Assembly (NCBI GenBank): GCA_964620345.1
Contig: CAZUHK010000131.1
Coordinates: 1-9,520, forward strand
Length of the DNA: 9,520 nt
Reading direction: 5' to 3'
From: CAZUHK01 sp964620345
GTDB taxonomy: Bacteria; Planctomycetota; Phycisphaerae; Phycisphaerales; Zrk34
This document shows, piece after piece, positions 1 through 7,102 of this stretch. Made by a program: the position numbers and the translations under genes. The notes under the pieces are model-generated. The model saw only the letters and a program-made list of their open reading frames with translations, was not told where the DNA came from and made no database searches. The first letter of the stretch is position 1; the number at the start of each line of letters is the position of its first letter.

Positions 1-1599
1 CACCTTGTCGGGTTGATCGGCCGCGACGATCAGCCCCGCGGCCGCGGCCCAGCGCGGCGCGTCATCGGTCGGCTGATCCGTCGCATCGACGCCTAGCGTG
101 TCGAGCAGCTCTTCGATCGTGCCGCGCAGACCGCGCAGCGATGCCTCGTCCTGCGCATCGGCCAGCAGCGCGAGCTGGCGTTGCTCGTGATACGCGCCGC
201 CGCGTTGCGTGAACGCCCGGGCGATCTCGTAGAGCTTCACCTGGGTGTTGTGCGCGTCCTGGTTGGTCTTGCGCACCGCTAGCAGCGAGGGCAGCACGCT
301 CGGCCGCAGCGCCGGGGCCGCGGCGCGGGCGTCCGCCAGGGCGATCAGCTCGTCACCGGATGCGACGAACGCCGACGCGGCGTCGGGCGCGATGTTGCTG
401 AACGTGATCGTCTCGTGAAAACCGTGCGCCACCAGCACACGATCGACCGCGCGCCGCGCCAGCACCAGCGGCTGAGGCGGGCGCACCGTCAGCGCCATCT
501 TCGGCTTCACGGGGATCGCATCGTACCCCGCGGTGCGCGCGACCTCTTCGATCAGGTCGGCCTCGCGATGCAGGTCCAGCCGGTGCGGCGGGATGGTGCA
601 GCGGATCGTGTCGCCCCCGTCGTGCGTCGGCGCCAGCTCCAGGCCCGCGAGCTTTTCGATCATCCCCTCGACCGGCACGTCGTGGCCCAGCAGGTCGCGG
701 CAGCGATCGACGCGCATCGCCACCACGCGCGGCTCGGCCGGCGATTCGCCTTGGGCGATCACGCCCGAGGCCAGCTCGCCCCCGGCCAGTTCAACGATGA
801 GCTGGGCGGCGCGTCGGCTGGCGCGATCCACGCCCGCCGGATCGACCCCGCGCTCAAAGCGATAGCTCGAATCGCTGGCCAGCTTCAGCGTCCGGCTGGT
901 GGTGCGCACGCTCAGTGGATCGAACCGGGCCGACTCGAGCAGGATGTCGGTCGTCGGGTCGCCGACCTCGCTGTCCCGCCCGCCCATCACCCCGGCGACC
1001 GCGACGGGACCGGATTGATCGGCGATGACCAGCATCGTCTCGGCCAGCTTGTGCTTCGTCCCGTCGATCGCGGTGAACGGCTCGCCCGCGGTGGCGCGGC
1101 GAACGACGATGCGCCGGCCGGCGAGCTTGTGCATGTCGAACGCGTGCAGCGGCTGGCCCAGCTCGTGCAGGACGAAGTTGGTGATGTCGACCACGTTGTT
1201 CACCGGGCGCAGGCCGATCGCTTCGAGCTCGCGGGCAAGCCACCGCGGGCTGGGGCCGATCTTCACGCCGCGGATCACGCGGGCGGTGTACAGCGGGCAC
1301 AGGTCGGCCGCCTGATTGTCGACGCTCGTGAGTTCGTTGACGTCCGGCCCGGCGGGGTCGATGTCGATTGTCGGCCGCTGGAGTGTGCGGCCCGACGCGG
1401 CGGCGACCTCGCGCGCCACACCCACGTGCGACAGGCAGTCGGGGCGGTTGCTGGTCACTTCCACGTCGAGCACGATGTCATCGGCGGCCGGCTCGCGCCC
1501 GTCCAGCGGAAAACCCGCGGCGGTGAGCAGCGCATCGGCCTGATCGGCGTCGATGGAGCGGTCGAGATACTGGTTGAGCCATTGCAGGGAAATCAACAT
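1..1599 (-). CDS. pheT: Phenylalanine-tRNA ligase beta subunit (partial, 3' end outside window)
   Basis: Beta subunit of the alpha2/beta2 enzyme that charges tRNA-Phe in the cytoplasm; beta carries the editing site and tRNA contacts. The ATG at 1599 opens 533 residues with no stop, leaving the window at base 1. It begins MLISLQWLNQYLD, the usual PheT N-terminus. The B3/B4 region is clear (NNVVDITNFVLHELGQPLHAFD, about 134-155; SYRFERGVDP, about 245-254). The B5 domain follows (about 290-365), then the start of the catalytic-like B6/B7 domain (HGFHETITFSN, about 392-402). Notably, the roughly 110-residue EMAP-II/OB tRNA-binding insertion present in E. coli PheT after about residue 39 is absent: REPAADD runs straight into the DVEVTSNRPDCLSHVGVARE segment in frame. 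No SD is seen; a TAAACT hexamer lies 7 nt upstream. pheS is not adjacent; a divergent membrane gene lies upstream. The family call is secure. Confidence 0.97.
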   Translation of the reverse strand, partial: MLISLQWLNQYLDRSIDADQADALLTAAGFPLDGREPAADDIVLDVEVTSNRPDCLSHVGVAREVAAASGRTLQRPTIDIDPAGPDVNELTSVDNQAADLCPLYTARVIRGVKIGPSPRWLARELEAIGLRPVNNVVDITNFVLHELGQPLHAFDMHKLAGRRIVVRRATAGEPFTAIDGTKHKLAETMLVIADQSGPVAVAGVMGGRDSEVGDPTTDILLESARFDPLSVRTTSRTLKLASDSSYRFERGVDPAGVDRASRRAAQLIVELAGGELASGVIAQGESPAEPRVVAMRVDRCRDLLGHDVPVEGMIEKLAGLELAPTHDGGDTIRCTIPPHRLDLHREADLIEEVARTAGYDAIPVKPKMALTVRPPQPLVLARRAVDRVLVAHGFHETITFSNIAPDAASAFVASGDELIALADARAAAPALRPSVLPSLLAVRKTNQDAHNTQVKLYEIARAFTQRGGAYHEQRQLALLADAQDEASLRGLRGTIEELLDTLGVDATDQPTDDAPRWAAAAGLIVAADQPDKV

Positions 1600-1606
1600 G
1601 GGCCAG

Positions 1607-1612
1607 AGTTTA
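1607..1612 (-). promoter_or_regulatory. -10-like element of a leaderless pheT promoter
   Basis: TAAACT on the minus strand ends 7 nt before the pheT ATG, with no Shine-Dalgarno sequence between. A transcript from it would begin at or within about one base of the start codon. No convincing -35 is visible. The call rests on spacing and on the same arrangement at two other genes in this window. Confidence 0.5.
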
Positions 1613-1670
1613 GCCCGCGGCCCGGCGACGGGCGAGCGCAGCCAAGCCGCGGCGCTGAATGCAGGCGCGT

Positions 1671-1676
1671 TACACT
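1671..1676 (+). promoter_or_regulatory. -10-like element of a leaderless promoter for the divergent membrane gene
   Basis: TACACT lies exactly 6 nt before the ATG at 1683, so position +1 would be the A of the start codon. There is no Shine-Dalgarno sequence and no clear -35. An in-frame ATG at 1659 lies upstream of this hexamer and is therefore the less likely start. Confidence 0.5.
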
Positions 1677-1682
1677 GGGGCC

Positions 1683-2231
1683 ATGGCCGAACGCACGAAC
1701 ATCCACGGCCGCAAGCCCGGCCGGGGTGTCCGCCCATGGTTGTTGATTCCCAAGGTGCTGGCCGTCGCGGTCGGCTTCGGGGGCACGGCGGCCGCCATCC
1801 TCATGTTCGCGTCGATGCCCGCGGATCATCGGGCGATCGTCACGCAAGCGCTGGCGATCGGCCGCGTGCTGGACTGGCTGGTGATGCCCGCGGCGGTCGC
1901 CGCGGCGCTGCTGGGCGCGCTGCTGGTGATCGTACATGGCACGGTGCTGCTGCGGATGCGGTGGATGCAGGTGAAGCTGGTGGTGGTGTTCGTGGCGTTG
2001 CCGGCGCTCACGAGAGTGGGTTCGGGGCAGGCGGCGTGGCTGGTGCAGGCCGATCCGGCGATGAACAGCGCTTACCCCGGCGCGGCGGTGGGCCTGGGCC
2101 TGCTCGCGGTGTCGGGTGGGCTGGTGTGCTGGGCGGTCGTGATCTGGCTGGGCCGGCACAAGCCGCGGCTGGGGCAGAGCGTGGCGACGGTGTATCAGCA
2201 GCGGGAACTGCGAAAGCGGGGCGAGGCGTGA
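1683..2231 (+). CDS. Four-helix integral membrane protein, function unknown
   Basis: 182 residues from the ATG at 1683, chosen because a -10-like hexamer sits 6 nt upstream. A basic N-terminus (about 1-18) is followed by four hydrophobic segments at about 20-43, 63-85, 97-112 and 133-156. The tail is basic and cytosolic-looking (GRHKPRLG, then QQRELRKRGEA). Helix 2 to helix 3 is joined by the short loop LLRMRWMQVK. The general pattern (four helices, basic W/K-rich turn, Kp-R-like end) is loosely reminiscent of CopD/DUF2269-type membrane proteins, but no metal-binding or catalytic residues stand out and I do not assign a function. It is divergent from pheT across an 83-bp gap. Its stop overlaps the start of a small lipoprotein gene by one base, suggesting a two-gene transcript. 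Confidence 0.7.
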   Translation: MAERTNIHGRKPGRGVRPWLLIPKVLAVAVGFGGTAAAILMFASMPADHRAIVTQALAIGRVLDWLVMPAAVAAALLGALLVIVHGTVLLRMRWMQVKLVVVFVALPALTRVGSGQAAWLVQADPAMNSAYPGAAVGLGLLAVSGGLVCWAVVIWLGRHKPRLGQSVATVYQQRELRKRGEA

Positions 2232-2404
2232 TGCGTTTGATTTCGATGATGGCGTTGGCCGTGGCGCTGGGCGCGTGCGGGCCGACGGTGCGACCGCCCG
2301 CGGCTCATCACGGCGTCGGCCGGCGCTGGTGTTCGAGAAACCAGTCGTACAGCGCCGCGTCGGGGTACGCCTTCTCCCATGCCTCATGCCCGACGCCTTT
2401 GTAG
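2231..2404 (+). CDS. Small predicted lipoprotein, antisense overlap with hydrolase A
   Basis: Opens with an ATG sharing one base with the upstream TGA (TGATG), a typical coupled start, with an AGG-containing stretch just before it. It would encode 57 residues. The N-terminus MRLISMMALAVALGACGPT is a textbook lipoprotein signal: short basic n-region, hydrophobic core, and lipobox L13-G14-A15-C16. The mature part is only about 42 residues. From base 2308 the frame runs antisense through the last 97 nt of the convergent hydrolase gene, so the C-terminal half (Ser/Arg/His-rich, no motif) may be little constrained. Either this is a genuine small lipoprotein or the 5' stub of a larger one truncated by the convergent gene. 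The signal peptide is clear; functionality is uncertain. Confidence 0.5.
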   Translation: MRLISMMALAVALGACGPTVRPPAAHHGVGRRWCSRNQSYSAASGYAFSHASCPTPL

Positions 2405-3099
2405 ACGGTGAGCTTGGCCTCGCCGCCGGCGGCGCGGTGCGCGTCGATCAGCGGCTGGACCGAGCCGACGGGCACGAAGATGTCGTTGCCACCGTGAAAC
2501 GCCCACACCGGCACGTGGCTGATGCGCTTCACTTCGTCGACATAGCCCCAACTGGCCACGGGCGCGATCGCGGCGAACAGGTGCGGCTGGTTCGCGGCGA
2601 TCGCCCACGTCGCCAGCCCCCCGCTGCTCACGCCGGTCAGGTACACCCGATCCCGGTCCACGCGGTAGCGGTCGATCACGTCGTACATCAACGCAGTGGT
2701 CAGCTCGAGGTTCCAGATCTTGCCGAACTGCGACGCGCCGCCGGGGTGCTGGGGCGTGACAACGATGAAGGGAAGGTCGCGGCCTTGTTCGATCAGCCGC
2801 GCCGGGCCGTACTTCAGCAGCTTCTTGTGATCGGTCCCGTTCTCGCCAATGCCGTGGAGCATGAAGAGAATCGGCCAGCGTTTGCCGGCGTTGGCCGGGG
2901 CGTCGTAGCCCGGCGGCAGGTAGAGCAGGTAGCTCATGCGCATGTCGATCCACTGCGTGGCCGACCGCTCGAACGCGGCCTCGTGCGTGCCGGCGCGTTC
3001 GTAGGTCACCACCTGCTGGCGGGTGAGCGCGGGGTTGGACGTACACGCGACCGGCGCGGTGGCGAGCAGGCATAGCACGGCGATCATCATCGGGCGCAT
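2308..3099 (-). CDS. Secreted alpha/beta hydrolase A (predicted peptidase/esterase type)
   Basis: 263 residues from the ATG at 3099, supported by GAGGAG 7 nt upstream. The N-terminus (about 1-19) is a signal peptide. C19 after PVA could be a lipidation site, but Pro at -3 makes the lipobox poor. The fold reads as an alpha/beta hydrolase of the COG4099 'predicted peptidase'/esterase type: MSYLLYLPPGYD (about 55-66), oxyanion region FMLHGIGENG (79-88), nucleophile elbow G156-V-S158-S-G-G, acid D206 in HGGND, and histidine H238 in GVGHEAW. The catalytic triad is thus intact. The substrate is unknown; relatives cleave ester or peptide bonds. It is the last gene of the minus-strand run, 61 nt after hydrolase B, and unlike B and C it lacks the C-terminal beta-rich domain. 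Its 3' end overlaps the convergent lipoprotein gene. Confidence 0.88.
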   Translation of the reverse strand: MRPMMIAVLCLLATAPVACTSNPALTRQQVVTYERAGTHEAAFERSATQWIDMRMSYLLYLPPGYDAPANAGKRWPILFMLHGIGENGTDHKKLLKYGPARLIEQGRDLPFIVVTPQHPGGASQFGKIWNLELTTALMYDVIDRYRVDRDRVYLTGVSSGGLATWAIAANQPHLFAAIAPVASWGYVDEVKRISHVPVWAFHGGNDIFVPVGSVQPLIDAHRAAGGEAKLTVYKGVGHEAWEKAYPDAALYDWFLEHQRRPTP

Positions 3100-3106
3100 C
3101 GGCGAT

Positions 3107-3112
3107 CTCCTC
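3107..3112 (-). promoter_or_regulatory. Shine-Dalgarno site of hydrolase A
   Basis: GAGGAG lies 7 nt before the ATG at 3099 and fixes that start. It contrasts with the SD-less starts of pheT and ispD. Confidence 0.7.
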
Positions 3113-3128
3113 GATGGGCGATTGCCCG

Positions 3129-3134
3129 ATCTTA
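3129..3134 (-). promoter_or_regulatory. Possible -10 (TAAGAT) for hydrolase A
   Basis: TAAGAT in the 61-nt gap between hydrolases B and A could give a separate transcript with a leader of about 20-25 nt. No matching -35 is seen at normal spacing, so this is weak. Confidence 0.25.
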
Positions 3135-3160
3135 GCCCCCATCACCCGCGCTTGCCGCGC

Positions 3161-4489
3161 TCAGCGGTCCGGCTCGGCCGCGACGATGTCGATCCGGCCC
3201 CACACCGCGTGGCTGGCGCCGTCGCCGTGGGCGTCGTTGAACACCTCGATGTACGCCTTATCCCCGGCCCAGGGCTCCAGGTCGATCTCCACCTGCTTCC
3301 AGCCATCGTCGGTGTGCTGGGCGTCGACGATGCTCTTGTGCACCTGCTCGTGGTCGATCTGAATGCGAAGCTGCCACGCCTCGCCCTCGCGATGGGCCAC
3401 GCGGAGCACCAGCTTCATGTTCGGCTGGTCGATCGGCCAGGTGGTCATCAGCCGACATGGCATCGCCTCGGCTCGCGGGCGTGTGACGAAGACGTTCTCG
3501 AACGCCCCGAGCTTCGCGTGGCGACCGACGGCCGACGAGGCGCCGCAGTTGCCGATCTGCCAGTGCGGACGGAAGAAGCTGAAGGACAGCTCGAGCGCCT
3601 CGTCGAACCGGGCCGCCACCTTGTCCGGCGGCTGGGCCCCGGCGATGGCCAGGCCCTCCTCACCGCTGCCGCCGGGCCGCGCCTTGCGGCTGTGCTGCTT
3701 GAGCCAGTCCCAGTATTCGGGCTTGCTGTAAAAGCGCCCCCACACGCCGTGGCCCATGCCCGGCACCACGGTGAGTCGTGCATCGACGCCGGCTTCCATG
3801 AACGCCTCGTGCATGGTGTGAGCGGCCTGTGTGAACGCGCCGTCGGAGCCGCCCACGCAGATCCACACCGTCACGTCCGCTTGCTTGAGCAGCTTCGCGG
3901 TCCGCTGCGGCTCGGTGGCGTAGGGGCACATCGGCGAGACCACCGCCCAGAGCTTGGGGTCGGCCCGAGCGGCGTACCAGCACCCGCCGCCGCCGTGGCT
4001 CAGGCCCGTCAGGTACACGCGGCTTTCGTCGACCGGCCACTTGGCCATCGCCCGTTTGGTCGTTTCCACGACGAACTGATCCATCCCCGGATGTTCCCAG
4101 CGCATGCCGCGCGGGCATTGGGGGATCAGCAGGATGAAGTCGACCGTCTTGCGAAACGCCGGGTTGCCGCTGACGTACCGCCCGGGGCCGACCGCCAGCG
4201 CCCGGTCGAGCGTGTTGCCCAGCTCCCCGCCGCCGACGAGGAACACGGCCATCGGCAGCTTGGCGTCCTTCTGTTCGACCTGCGGCGGCAGGTAGATCGC
4301 GTAGGTCATCCGCAGCGGCTTGCCGTCGACCTCGGTGTCGAACGCCAGGTGATGCCAGCCGGGGCTCATCGGCGGCCGCGCATCGTCCGCCGCATCCGCC
4401 ACGCCCGGCGGATGCTCGGCCCACGCCGGCGCGTCCAGCGAGCCCAGCACCGCCAGCCCGATCGCGATCTGTAACAAAATCTTACTCAC
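3161..4489 (-). CDS. Secreted alpha/beta hydrolase B with C-terminal beta-rich domain
   Basis: 442 residues from a GTG at 4489 overlapping the end of hydrolase C by 8 nt. This start is chosen because it places a clean signal peptide first (MSKILLQIAIGLAVLGSLDA, then PAWA before E25). The catalytic domain (about 40-270) matches hydrolases A and C: MTYAIYLPP (61-69), elbow G162-L-S164-H-G-G, acid D216 in GGSD, histidine H247 in GMGHGVW. The oxyanion-loop His-Gly of hydrolase A is replaced by Gly-Gly (FLVGGGELG). Residues about 295-438 form an extra domain shared with hydrolase C: FRPHW, NC, ENVFVT, MPCRL-TT, GW--VEIDL-PWAG and WGRIDIV. Its hydrophobic alternation suggests a beta sandwich, perhaps glycan-binding. 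The substrate is unknown; secretion and triad suggest an extracytoplasmic esterase or peptidase. Confidence 0.86.
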   Translation of the reverse strand: MSKILLQIAIGLAVLGSLDAPAWAEHPPGVADAADDARPPMSPGWHHLAFDTEVDGKPLRMTYAIYLPPQVEQKDAKLPMAVFLVGGGELGNTLDRALAVGPGRYVSGNPAFRKTVDFILLIPQCPRGMRWEHPGMDQFVVETTKRAMAKWPVDESRVYLTGLSHGGGGCWYAARADPKLWAVVSPMCPYATEPQRTAKLLKQADVTVWICVGGSDGAFTQAAHTMHEAFMEAGVDARLTVVPGMGHGVWGRFYSKPEYWDWLKQHSRKARPGGSGEEGLAIAGAQPPDKVAARFDEALELSFSFFRPHWQIGNCGASSAVGRHAKLGAFENVFVTRPRAEAMPCRLMTTWPIDQPNMKLVLRVAHREGEAWQLRIQIDHEQVHKSIVDAQHTDDGWKQVEIDLEPWAGDKAYIEVFNDAHGDGASHAVWGRIDIVAAEPDR

Positions 4490-5837
4490 TGACGATCTCG
4501 ATTCGGCCCCACCGCGCCTGCTCGTCCCGCCAGCGGTGGGCGCCGTTGAGCAGCTCGATGAACACGGCTTGACCGGCGTAGGGCGTGAGGTCGATCGCGA
4601 TCGAACGCCAGCCGGCTTCGGCCTCGCGGCGGTTGCCGATCCGCTCGGCGAAGACGCGCGTGTTGTCGATAAACACTTCAAGTTTCCAGTCCTGCTTCTC
4701 GCCGTGGCCCACCTCCAGCAACAGCGTCGTGCGCTTGTCATCGGGAATCTTAGCCGTGGTATTCAGCCGGCAGGGCATGACTTTGTTGATCGGGTGTGTG
4801 ACGAAGACGTTCTCGCGCCCGCCCAGCGATTCCCGCAAGCCCACGCCGCGACGCTTGGCGCAGTTCTCGACGAACCAGTACGGCCGGAAGGTGTGGAATT
4901 GCTCCTGCAGGTCTTCAATGAACCGTTCGTAGGCCGGGTCGGGCGGGGGCATCTTCGCGATGCCGACCAGTTGCTTGCCGGTGGGGCGCACCGCCGGCGG
5001 CTCGCGGTCGCGGCGGTGCAGCATCAGCCAGTCGTAGAACTGGGTCTTGTTGAACAGCAGTCGCCAGATGTTGTGACCGTAGCCCGGCAGCTCGGTCAGG
5101 TGTACGTCGGCGCCGACGTGCTCCAGCGCCGCGGCCATCACGCGCGAGCCGGTCGCGAAGTCCCGATCGGCCGAGCCGGTGACGATCCACACCGTCTTGT
5201 CCTTCAGCGCCGTGGCAACCTTGTCCGGCTCGTGCTTGCGCCCGCCCACGGCGGTGACCGTCGCGTAAAGCTCCGGCGCCAGCGGCGCGGTGTGCCACAC
5301 GCCTTCGCCGCCCATGCTCATGCCCAGCAGGTGCACGCGGTCGGGGGCGACCGGCCACTTGTCGATCACCCGCCGGGTGACTTCGTTGACGTACCGCCCC
5401 ATCGCCTCGGATTCCCAGCGGTGTTTGCGCGGGCACTGCGGGGCGAGGACCATGAAGCGGATGTGCGGCTCGAGGTGAGGGACTTTACGCATCTCCGCCA
5501 GCGGGCCGTTGTAGAACAGCCGCCGCCGCTCGTGACCCCGCGCCCCGGCGCCGCAGAGATACACCACCAGCGGCAGCTTGCGCCCGGCCTCGACCTGCTT
5601 GTCGTAATCGTGCGGCAGATACAGCCCGTACGTCATCTCACGTGGCTGGCTCTCGACCTGTGTCTGGTACGCCAGGTGGTGCAGGCCCGGCGTCTGCGGC
5701 GCTTCGGCGTCGGACACCGCCTCGCCCGGGCCTTCATCATCGGCCACCGCCGGCGCGGCCGACAACAACACCGCGCACACGACCACCCCGGCCGGCGCCG
5801 ATCGCAAAAACCAACTACACCACAATCTTGCGCACAT
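4482..5837 (-). CDS. Secreted alpha/beta hydrolase C with C-terminal beta-rich domain
   Basis: 451 residues from the ATG at 5837, which overlaps the acyltransferase gene by 23 nt. TTG at codon 5 or 11 is an alternative start. A signal peptide spans about 1-32, with hydrophobic core VVVCAVLLSAAPAVA before DDE. The catalytic domain (about 48-280) shows MTYGLYLPHDYD (68-79), elbow G172-M-S174-M-G-G, acid D224 in GSAD and H255 in GYGHNIW, so the triad is intact. The oxyanion loop reads YLCGAGARG, with Cys where hydrolase A has His. Residues about 305-450 are the same extra domain as in hydrolase B (FRPYW, ENC, ENVFVT, MPCRLNTT, GW--IAIDLTPYAG, WGRIEIVS). B and C are tandem paralogues. Likely translationally coupled to the genes on both sides. 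Confidence 0.86.
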   Translation of the reverse strand: MCARLWCSWFLRSAPAGVVVCAVLLSAAPAVADDEGPGEAVSDAEAPQTPGLHHLAYQTQVESQPREMTYGLYLPHDYDKQVEAGRKLPLVVYLCGAGARGHERRRLFYNGPLAEMRKVPHLEPHIRFMVLAPQCPRKHRWESEAMGRYVNEVTRRVIDKWPVAPDRVHLLGMSMGGEGVWHTAPLAPELYATVTAVGGRKHEPDKVATALKDKTVWIVTGSADRDFATGSRVMAAALEHVGADVHLTELPGYGHNIWRLLFNKTQFYDWLMLHRRDREPPAVRPTGKQLVGIAKMPPPDPAYERFIEDLQEQFHTFRPYWFVENCAKRRGVGLRESLGGRENVFVTHPINKVMPCRLNTTAKIPDDKRTTLLLEVGHGEKQDWKLEVFIDNTRVFAERIGNRREAEAGWRSIAIDLTPYAGQAVFIELLNGAHRWRDEQARWGRIEIVSE

Positions 5838-7050
5838 ACGGAATCTTCATCAGCAGCAGGGTCAGCGCGATCGTCCAGACGATGATCGCGGTCATGGTCA
5901 GCGGCACGCCCACCCATAGCGTCGGGTGTACCGCGGTGATGCCCAGGAAATGTAGCCCATCGCGGAACAGCGGATGGATCAGATACAACCCGAACGCCGC
6001 GGGCGCGATGGCGTGTGACATGAACTGGAAGAACGGCCGCTCCAGCCGCGGGCCGCGCAGCACCGTGATCAACACCAGCCACATGCTGATGCCGATCACC
6101 ACCCGGATCGGGCTGACGTGGTCCCACATCACAAACGCCGACGACGGCGGCTTCATCGATGAGTCCCACGGGCTGACGCCAAACACCGTGGTCAGCACCA
6201 GCGCCGCGGTCGCCGCGGCCCAGACGCCCAACGCGATCGCGATGCCGCGCTTCGACAGGTACGCCGTGCGAAGCAGGTATCCGGCCATGAAGTAAGGCAA
6301 GAAGTAAAACGTGCCGATGATCGCCCCGCGCTCCTTGCCGGCCGAGTGCATGAGGTACGAATCGATCGCCACGGCGATGAACAGCCCCGCGGTCAGCGCG
6401 GCGAACTGTTTGCGGCTGGTGTTGGCGTTCACCCACTGCACCGCCGGCGCCAGCGCGTACAGCCCGACGAATCGGAAGATGAAGAACATGTGCCCATACG
6501 GCCGGCCCGCGAGCAGGTTGTCCACCGAGCCGCCCCAGGTCGCGGTCCAGCCGAGCACCTCCACGTCGAACCACATGAAAAACGCCGACCAGAACACGAT
6601 CGGCAGACCGATGCGCCCCAGACGCTTGTGGTAAAAGCCCAGCACACTCTTGCCCGGCCGGGGCACGGCGAGAATCGCGCCCGAGATCATGATGAACGCC
6701 GGCACCGACCAGCGGAACAGCGCATCGAAGCTGATCGCCACGCACCGCCAACCGTAGCTGAGCTGATCGGCGAACATCGCCATGTCGAAGGTGTGGCCCA
6801 TGAGGATCGCGACGATCGCGATGCCGCGGATCGGCGGGCCGTACGGCAGCCACTGGTGGCCGCTGCGCCGAGCACGCCGCTCAACCGCCTTGGCCTCGTC
6901 GATCGGCGCGTGCGAATCGGTCGGATCGCCCGGGCCCGCGTAGGCAGGCCGCGGCTTGTTCATCGGGTCGGGCGTCAGCGGCGAGGGGTCAGTCGGCACC
7001 TCGGCCTCAGCGTGAAGGGCAGCCACCGATGTATCCGATTCGCTACTCAT
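5815..7050 (-). CDS. Acyltransferase-3 family membrane protein (OafA/YrhL-like)
   Basis: 411 residues from the ATG at 7050, the first ATG after the ispD stop; an upstream in-frame extension would overlap ispD. A Pro/Asp-rich, probably cytosolic N-tail (about 1-70) precedes about ten hydrophobic segments. The first carries the family hallmark Arg-X10-His (R75 to H86 in IRGIAIVAILMGH). Later features such as WSVPAFIMISG and FGLYLIHPLF also fit PF01757. Such proteins move acetyl, succinyl or longer acyl groups onto exported sugars, glycolipids or peptidoglycan at the membrane. The acceptor here cannot be read from sequence. It lies 52 nt downstream of ispD and overlaps secreted hydrolase C, so acylation and hydrolysis of the same surface compound is a reasonable but untested idea. 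Confidence 0.9.
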   Translation of the reverse strand: MSSESDTSVAALHAEAEVPTDPSPLTPDPMNKPRPAYAGPGDPTDSHAPIDEAKAVERRARRSGHQWLPYGPPIRGIAIVAILMGHTFDMAMFADQLSYGWRCVAISFDALFRWSVPAFIMISGAILAVPRPGKSVLGFYHKRLGRIGLPIVFWSAFFMWFDVEVLGWTATWGGSVDNLLAGRPYGHMFFIFRFVGLYALAPAVQWVNANTSRKQFAALTAGLFIAVAIDSYLMHSAGKERGAIIGTFYFLPYFMAGYLLRTAYLSKRGIAIALGVWAAATAALVLTTVFGVSPWDSSMKPPSSAFVMWDHVSPIRVVIGISMWLVLITVLRGPRLERPFFQFMSHAIAPAAFGLYLIHPLFRDGLHFLGITAVHPTLWVGVPLTMTAIIVWTIALTLLLMKIPYVRKIVV

Positions 7051-7102
7051 GGGCGCGGTCCACAACCCTTTCCAACTGGCCCTCGGCAGGTAAAGACGCC
7101 GC

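Noticed and set aside
415..1746. Long plus-strand open frame opposite pheT
   Set aside because: Arg/His/Ala-rich translation with no domain, a shadow of the secure pheT gene in GC-rich DNA.
4490..4741. Upstream extension of hydrolase B to an ATG at 4741
   Set aside because: Would lie wholly inside hydrolase C in another frame and bury the signal peptide; the overlapping GTG at 4489 fits better.
2275..5885. Long plus-strand frames opposite the three hydrolases
   Set aside because: Mirror frames of genes with intact signal peptides and catalytic triads; their own translations show no motifs.
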